This document shows, one piece after another, positions 58,112 to 64,000 of a DNA stretch of 64,000 bases (position 1 is its first letter; each line of letters starts with the position of its first letter). The notes beneath the pieces are model-generated. The model was not told the DNA's origin. It was given only the letters and a program-made list of their open reading frames with translations, and did not search any database. This DNA comes from Lumbricus rubellus. Its lineage: Eukaryota > Annelida > Clitellata > Crassiclitellata > Lumbricidae. Location of the stretch: the NCBI GenBank assembly GCA_945859605.1, contig OX243817.1, positions 29,025,788-29,089,787 on the forward strand. Reading direction: 5' to 3'. A program made the position numbers and the translations under genes.

Positions 58112-58889
58112 CACTGTGTCCACGATAAAGTAGAACCCAATAAAAAATGTCATAACTCGCTCAAAACTTTCGGGATTTGTCTGAAATTTTAAACACAGCA
58201 ACAGTGGCCATATTTACACGCGATCCTAAAGCCGATTAGAAATATTCTGCAGTTTGTGAAATTTATGAGCGTTTGAGATGCAGCACCAAAAAATGAAACT
58301 TTCCAACATGGAAAAGCTGAAATGAAGCAAAATTCAGCTATAAATGGTGCTCAGAATGTCATTTTTGTTCACGAACACACGCCCGCAGACGTAGTAGTGT
58401 AGTAGCTGTCCCGGAAGACACTCGACTTCATATCCGTAGCTGTGGCCGCCTAGCAGTCCAGACCTCGATCCGGGTGCATGTACCGGAGTAGCGCGTTTTT
58501 CATTCCCGTATATATTCATGACATCGATAAGCGTAGGGTGCGTCTGATTGAAGAGTGGCAGCTGTTTGACCAGGTGATCATCGATCGGACCTTCAAACAG
58601 TAGCCTCTACGTCTATGGTTGTGTGTTCGTTAACAAAAATGACATTTTGAGCGCCATATTTAGCTGAATTTTACTTCTTTTCAGCTTTTCCATGTTGGAA
58701 AGTTGCATTTTTCGGTGCTGCATCTCAAACGCTCATAAATTTCACAAACTCACGAATATTTATAATCGGCTTTAGGATCTCGTGTAACTATGGCCACTGT
58801 TGTTGTGTGTAAAATTTAAGCCAAATCCTAAACATTTTGACCGAGTTATGACACTTCATTGTAGGTTCTACTTTATCGTGGACACAGTG
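58112..58889 (+). mobile_element. Mariner-like element with ~260-bp TIRs (CACTGTGTCC family)
   Basis: The ends CACTGTGTCCACGATAAAG and its inverse are flanked by TA. Inverted arms extend inward about 260 bp (to roughly 58370 and 58630). The interior encodes a damaged transposase C-terminal third on the plus strand. It shares only its terminal ten bases with the elements at 13001 and 46030, so it represents a separate subfamily. Confidence 0.9.
58443..58633 (+). pseudogene. Tc1/mariner-like transposase fragment with SPDL motif
   Basis: One frame from 58443 reads WPPSSPDLDP, the motif (WPxxSPDLNPIE) around the third catalytic acidic residue of IS630/Tc1/mariner transposases. After a frameshift, another frame reads RLIEEWQLFDQVIIDR and then, past an in-frame stop, RLWLCVR, matching the LxEEWxxIxQxxIxR and RRLxxCVRA segments of the C-terminus. 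The final GGHxxH tail is lost at the inner arm boundary, and the first two catalytic residues are absent. Confidence 0.8.
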
Positions 58890-59039
58890 TATATTATGAT
58901 TATATAGTTATATATATTCTATGCATATAGGTATCTGCAATATGGTCCAATGTCCATGCATGGCTTTGTCGATCTTTCTCTGAACCGCATGCATTGCAAG
59001 CAGCATGCAGTATAGACCGCGGGCGCTATAATGAGAGGC

Positions 59040-59700
59040 CTTGCAAGTCAATGAGGTGCAACGCCATCGACTTCGCCGATGTTGACGCGTTATAAGCCGA
59101 AACATCTCTGACGAAAATCTGAAATATAATAAAAGAAAAAATAACTGCATTTCACGCTGACAAGGTCGCATGGCCCCGCACGAGCCGCGGGTCAGCTCCC
59201 CGACGACGCATCGCCGCTCAATAAGGACCATGGACGGGGCGGTGGCGGGGCGACGGGGGGTGTGGCCGGGGCAGCAGGCGATCGGAGGGGCAATTGAGGA
59301 GAGGACAGACAGACGGGAGATAGGGTCCACGTCCATCTCCTTTGCCCCGTCGTTCGTCGCTAAAGTCATTCGGTCAATTAACAGTCGACGGCCTGCCTGT
59401 CCGTTCTGATCGCCATCCACGATGGCGGCATTGATTGCGGTGTGGCCCCGGGTCCAGCGGATGCCATCCCTGCACCACCACCGCCGCCGCATCCCACCTC
59501 TGCTGCAGCAGCAGCCGACATCAACATCGACCCATATGAGATGAACCAAAGAAGGACGTCCTCCTCCTCCTCGTCGTCGTCGTCCTCCTCAGTCAACCCC
59601 GCGGGCGAAATGTCGGTCGAGCAAACCGGACGACAGATTGAGATATGAAAGAATTGGACGTGGTGGGGGAGTGGTGGGGGTGGGGGTGAGGTCTCCTCCA
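59040..59700. other. GC-rich single-copy island
   Basis: CpG-rich non-repetitive block including GTCATTCGGTCAATTAACAG near 59366, a TAATT-containing word. The 213-codon minus ORF 58908-59549 crosses it and the mariner-like flank; it shows no domain, has skewed composition and overlaps ORFs in other frames, so I do not call a gene. Confidence 0.4.
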
Positions 59701-59919
59701 TATTAAATATTGAAGCAGCGATGAAGAAAGTCTATGGACCGAACTTATATAGCGCCACCTGGAGGCGTAAAGTCCCAGGAGACTGCATGCAGTCGCCTTT
59801 CGCTCTTTTATACACATCTACTGCATGCATGCAAGTCGAAGTATACGTGCAGTTGCAAAGGAGTCACACATAAATTGCTTCTGTACATATACACGTATAC
59901 ACATAGCTGGGCTGCATGG

Positions 59920-59972
59920 GAACTTGAAGAGGCGCTATATAAATTCTCGAAATGAATGAATGAATGAATACG
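59920..59972 (+). mobile_element. LINE-like 3' tail with (GAAT)n
   Basis: AACTTGAAGAGGCGCTATAT followed by AAATTCTCG and (AATGAATGAATG), nearly the same as the tails at 28290 and 28910. Confidence 0.65.
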
Positions 59973-60169
59973 AGCTTCATTGAGTGCAAGCCCAAAGTAA
60001 ACATGCAGGTTTGGCCGCGGTGTTGAATATATAGGCCTATACATGGGGAGGTTATGTGCACTATATGAGATAGGACATGTCCTTTAACACTTAATTAAAC
60101 AATGTTTCCAAATTTCTTTAGAACTAAGAGCACTATGTTAAGAGTCAGTCAGTTTTTTTACCATAAAAA

Positions 60170-60830
60170 TGGAATTTTTCCGGGGTTAGCTCCTCCCTTC
60201 CCCCAAGAAGGCCCAGGCTCGAAAATATATTCAGAGAAAATAGCTCTTTTCACAAAGGAAACTTCTATCGAACACGACTAAAAAAGGTCATCAACTTTTT
60301 GGCCGAGAAAACAGTATGGTTTTCAAGAGATTTCGAGCGGATGACTAAAAAAGAACATCAACTTTTTGGGCCGAGATTGGGCCGAGAAAAAATTTTCTCC
60401 ACCGTTCGATCTCCGCCCTAACCAAAGCAACAACCTCCCCCTCCAAAAAATTTATAAGGAAACCAAACTCTGCCCGTTCATTTCCCTGCAGCAAAGTCAA
60501 TGCGTAGAAATCTTCCCCCCATGCAGAAAACTATAATAAGCCGGGCTTGTGTCTGAGCATAGATTGACATATCAGTAAGTTTCGATAAAATAAAACAAAA
60601 GACAAAGGAGGTCATCAGATATTTTTTAGTTAAATGGTACACATTTCTTGGAATTTTGTAGCAAATTATCAAAAAAGGTCGTGAGAAACTTTTTCGATGA
60701 AGATGTTGTCGTCAACCCGGCTGTCCGCCCAAAATCTCTGGCCAAAACTGACTTTTTCTCTATCCTCAGAAACAGAAACCCGAATTCCCCCCCCCCCCCC
60801 CCCCCCAAGGAGAACTATAGCTTAAACACG
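60170..60830. repeat. Repeat E copies
   Basis: The AAAAAAGGTCATCAACTTTTT motif occurs at 60280 and, decayed, at 60345, with a CTCCGCCC word near 60411 as in the MITE at 45169. Another copy (AAAAAAGGTCGTGAGAAAC) is at 60672. A C-run of about 22 lies at 60786-60807. Terminal repeats were not resolved. Confidence 0.6.
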
Positions 60831-61600
60831 TCGTATAATACACATACTATACATGCACATCCTATAGCATATATATTTACTTAATTGTTGACCTGTTTAC
60901 AGTTTATGTGCTATAGCTGGAACGCAATTTTAACGGAATTCAGCAATATAAGAACACGCAGTTCTGTATATAGCTTATAGTCAGAAAACAATTTCGGGGT
61001 AGTTCCATTTGGGGAGTTTCTCAATGGACATAGCATATATATTCGCAAATTAAACAGCAAAGCACAGGATTATAGTAAAAACAAAAACACTAATAATTAT
61101 TATACATTTCGTGAGGTTTGAACTTTGAACCCGGGACACCATGCTCTACACGCCCAGGCTCCCACCCCCACCCCACCCCCAAAACAGCCCTTGTATGAAA
61201 ACATTCATTAGGCCTATATGGAGCACGTGAATAATCATTGGCTCAATCGATTAATCTGCTTTCTATATAGAGTGAATAGTTTTCTCTCTTACCCTCAATT
61301 GGAGCATCGATCCACAAAAACATCAAAAACGATTGCATTGCATTGCTTTGTATTGTATTGTATTGTATTGCACCATTTCATGATGACAACAATTAGCAAA
61401 ACATCTTCCGACGCCGACAAAGAAGTCTAACGAGAAAGCATTTTTTCTTCTGCAGCAACCTGCATGCTCATTAGGATCAACACCCGTTACGAAGACTGCT
61501 GAGCATGCCCCGTTCAGCAATTGCATGCTGTATATCACTCTCTGCTCATGACTCCACTATAGATGCTTGTATACAACAAAGCTCGAAACCGCTTCGTCAA
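60831..61600. other. Unassigned AT-rich sequence
   Basis: Contains a (TTGTA)n pentanucleotide patch at about 61348-61370. No gene recognised. Confidence 0.45.
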
Positions 61601-62300
61601 CGGGTGAATAGCCTTAATGGCGAAAAGACTTAGAGATCTAGTTTACCGTGGTGCCCACTGAACAATAGGAGGGTGTGAGGGGTGGGGGGGGGGGAATGAA
61701 CGTGGCGGTCGGGTGGGCGACCATTCAGGGCTTTTAGCAGCCACTGAATTACATGGCTGCCCGCTAAAGCGTGCACGCTCGACGCGTCGTCCTATAGATA
61801 GACGGAGATGCATGGGTGAGATTGGGGGAGTTTTGGGTGGTGACCGGTGACCCGGCTTCAGTCAAAGGCCTAGACACGGGGTTACGGTAGGTTAGAGAGC
61901 TATCACTACGCGTCATAACTTCCATTTCCCCCGTTCTTCGCCACCCATTCAGACCGTCGGTCGGGGGTCGTAGGGCACGCCAGAGCGCACCGATGCGTGG
62001 CCGTCACCGTCAGGCCGAGGAATTTCACTTAAATGGGGCTTTAGTCGTCGACCATAGAGGTATGTCACCTTTCCCACGACTTTGATAATGCCCGAAATAA
62101 TTGCGCTATTATGCGGATCTATCGCAAAGGTCTAGGGATCATCGCAGTCTTGATGGGTTGAGCCTCAGAGGTTGCGGCAGACAGATAGGTCACGGACCGA
62201 ATGATCCCTTGACAATGCCATCCGGAAAGCCGAGACCTCTTATTAAGAATCACTGTCCGTTGATTCATAAAAGAGACGGAGGCAAAGACTTGAAAGATTT
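61600..62300. other. GC-rich single-copy island
   Basis: Non-repetitive block with TATTATGCGGATCTATCGC near 62107 and GTGGCCGTCACCGTCAGG near 61998. Short overlapping ORFs have no domain. Candidate conserved non-coding DNA. Confidence 0.35.
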
Positions 62301-62620
62301 CCCTCCCATATATACACTGCATGCATGAAGAAGCTTATATCTCTCTACTTTTTCTTCGTTTTCATCTTTCCATTATGCTGACTGCATCAGTGCATCTGCA
62401 TGGATGTACTGTACCTCTGTGTTTTATTCATGTATCAGCATGTCTGTTTGCTTGCCCTTCGCATTGTTTGTCTGCATGCCTCTTTCACCCTTTGTCTTAA
62501 ATAGGTTCGCTGATAGCTGAAGATGGCGCGTTCTGCAGCAGGTGCACAATACAGAAAAATGAACTTGAATACAGTGCCATACATCTGCATACAATCAGGT
62601 ATACATATTTCTCATCATGT
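62301..62620. other. Unassigned spacer
   Basis: Mixed sequence between an island and the large GTAT tract; nothing recognised. Confidence 0.4.
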
Positions 62621-63522
62621 ATGTGTGTATGAATGTATGTATGTATGTATGTATGTATGTATGTATGTATGTATGTATGTATGTATGTATGTATGTATGT
62701 ATGTATGTATGTATGTATGTATGTATGTATGTATGTATGTATGTATGTATGTATGTATGTATGTATGTATGTATGTATGTATGTGTGTATGAATGTATGT
62801 ATGTATGTATGTATGTATGTATGTATGTATGTATGTATGTATGTATGTATGTATGTATGTATGTATGTATGTATGTATGTATGTATGTATGTATGTATGT
62901 ATGTATGTATGTATGTATGTATGTATGTATGTATGTATGTATGTATGTATGTATGTATGTATGTATGTATGTATGTATGTATGTACATGTATGTATGTAT
63001 GTATGTATGTATGTATGTATGTATGTATGTATGTGAGTATGTATGTATGTATGTATGTATGTATGTATGTATGTATGTATGTATGTATGTATGTATGTAT
63101 GTATGTATGTATGTATGTATGTATGTATGTATGTATGTATGTATGTATGTATGTATGTATGTATGCATGCATGCATGCATGCATGCATGCATGCATGCAT
63201 GCATGCATGTATGTATGTATGTATGTATGTATGTATGTATGTATGTATGTATGTATGTATGTATGTATGTATGTATGTACATGTATGTATGTATGTATGT
63301 ATGTATGTATGTATGTATGTATGTATGTATGTATGTATGTATGTATGTATGTATGTATGTATGCATGCATGCATGCATGTATGTATGTATGTATGTATGT
63401 ATGTATGTATGTATGTATGTATGTATGTATGTATGTATGTATGTATGTATGTATGTATGTATGTATGTATGTATGTATGTATGTATGTATGTATGTATGT
63501 ATGTATGTATGTATGTATGTAT
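62621..63522. repeat. 0.9-kb (GTAT)n microsatellite with (GCAT)n islands
   Basis: Almost pure GTAT for 900 bp, with (GCAT)n islands at 63164-63207 and 63362-63380 and single-base variants (GTGTATGAATG, GTACATG) repeated at about 62625/62784 and 62983/63280. All frames are open on both strands up to 358 codons; none is a gene. Confidence 0.99.
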
Positions 63523-63935
63523 GCAAGTTTTTAGACCTATGCATGCATGTGTGTGCATGCTAACTGCGATCAATGCCCAGCATAATAAAATGTTACAAAT
63601 ATCTAAATTTAATTAACGCTGTACATTTCAAAACACTAAACTGATGTCTTTCATTCAAATGAATCTCTTAATATATTAATAAATCATCGAAATAAAATTT
63701 AACTTAAGGTCCGGTCAACGTTGAATGCTGAGCTGATAACAAAACTAATTAATCGGGGATGGGGTTGGGGGGTGAGGGGACGAGAGACTGACAGGGTCGC
63801 AGCCTGACCCCCACTGTGCTCGGTCGTCACCCCTTGGCCCTCGTCATGACGCCTTTGTTGGTAGCACACATCAGAGAGCGACAGACGCATGTACATGCAC
63901 AATTGGGGAGATACGTACAGAGACGTACAGAGAGG
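63523..63935. other. Unassigned, GC-richer at 63700-63900
   Basis: AT-rich then GC-richer unique sequence with no recognised gene. Confidence 0.4.
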
Positions 63936-63944
63936 TATAGAGAG

Positions 63945-64000
<56 letters not shown>
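63936..64000. repeat. (AG)n microsatellite, cut by window end
   Basis: Pure AG at the right edge, preceded by GAGGTA units. Confidence 0.97.

Noticed and set aside
58334..58519. 61-codon minus ORF
   Set aside because: It lies antisense to the transposase SPDL motif and partly in a TIR; the plus strand explains the sequence.
58908..59549. 213-codon minus-strand ORF as a host gene
   Set aside because: No recognisable domain, atypical composition, overlap with several other-frame ORFs in a GC-rich island where stop codons are rarer.
62497..63616. ORFs of up to 358 codons of YIHT or MYVC repeats
   Set aside because: They are direct translations of a (GTAT)n microsatellite, open in every frame on both strands.

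Overview
The window looks like repeat-dense, gene-poor DNA from a multicellular animal. I infer a marine invertebrate deuterostome, perhaps an echinoderm, but the sequence does not prove the taxon. The signs are kilobase-scale microsatellites, many nested eukaryotic DNA transposons (Tc1/mariner-like, hAT-like, foldback), LINE 3' fragments, constant use of TGCATGCA and TAGGCCTA words, and no operons or dense ORFs. I found no intact host protein-coding gene, rRNA or convincing tRNA. Nearly all long ORFs are microsatellites or minisatellites read as protein. Boundaries in this annotation were read by eye.

Layout. 1-13000 is AT-rich sequence with simple repeats, a 45-bp minisatellite (1057-1740) and several GC-rich single-copy islands. 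13001-16525 is a transposon cluster: a long-TIR mariner-like element with a decayed transposase, a second mariner-like family with a readable transposase C-terminus, and a hAT element keeping the N-terminus of a ZBED-type transposase. 16525-22100 holds quiet AT-rich DNA, a GC-rich island and a 47-bp minisatellite. 22100-28960 is nested: a mariner-like copy split by a hAT element with a perfect 8-bp target duplication, a foldback element containing a LINE fragment, then several LINE 3' tails. 29000-35520 is almost all simple sequence, including a 1.7-kb polypurine tract.

35842-38720 is the most interesting object: a 2.9-kb foldback (giant palindrome) whose centre carries inverted, broken pieces of a host developmental gene. 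One piece translates to INTKDLAQKISSELKRYSI, the start of the CUT domain of ONECUT/HNF6 homeobox factors, preceded by a His-rich stretch. 39313-46434 holds a further TIR element with repeated GTCGAACTTCCCC motifs, three hAT-type insertions with perfect 8-bp target duplications, a perfect 62-bp zero-loop palindrome, a 21-bp-stem hairpin and another mariner-like MITE. 46500-64000 alternates microsatellites with GC-rich islands and carries two more mariner-like remnants (54033-54378 and 58112-58889), ending in a 0.9-kb (GTAT)n tract and (AG)n.

No gene network can be described. What the window records is transposon activity: transposase relics, non-autonomous derivatives, insertions into other insertions, and one case of host-gene capture. 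The GC-rich islands are the best candidates for host regulatory sequence.
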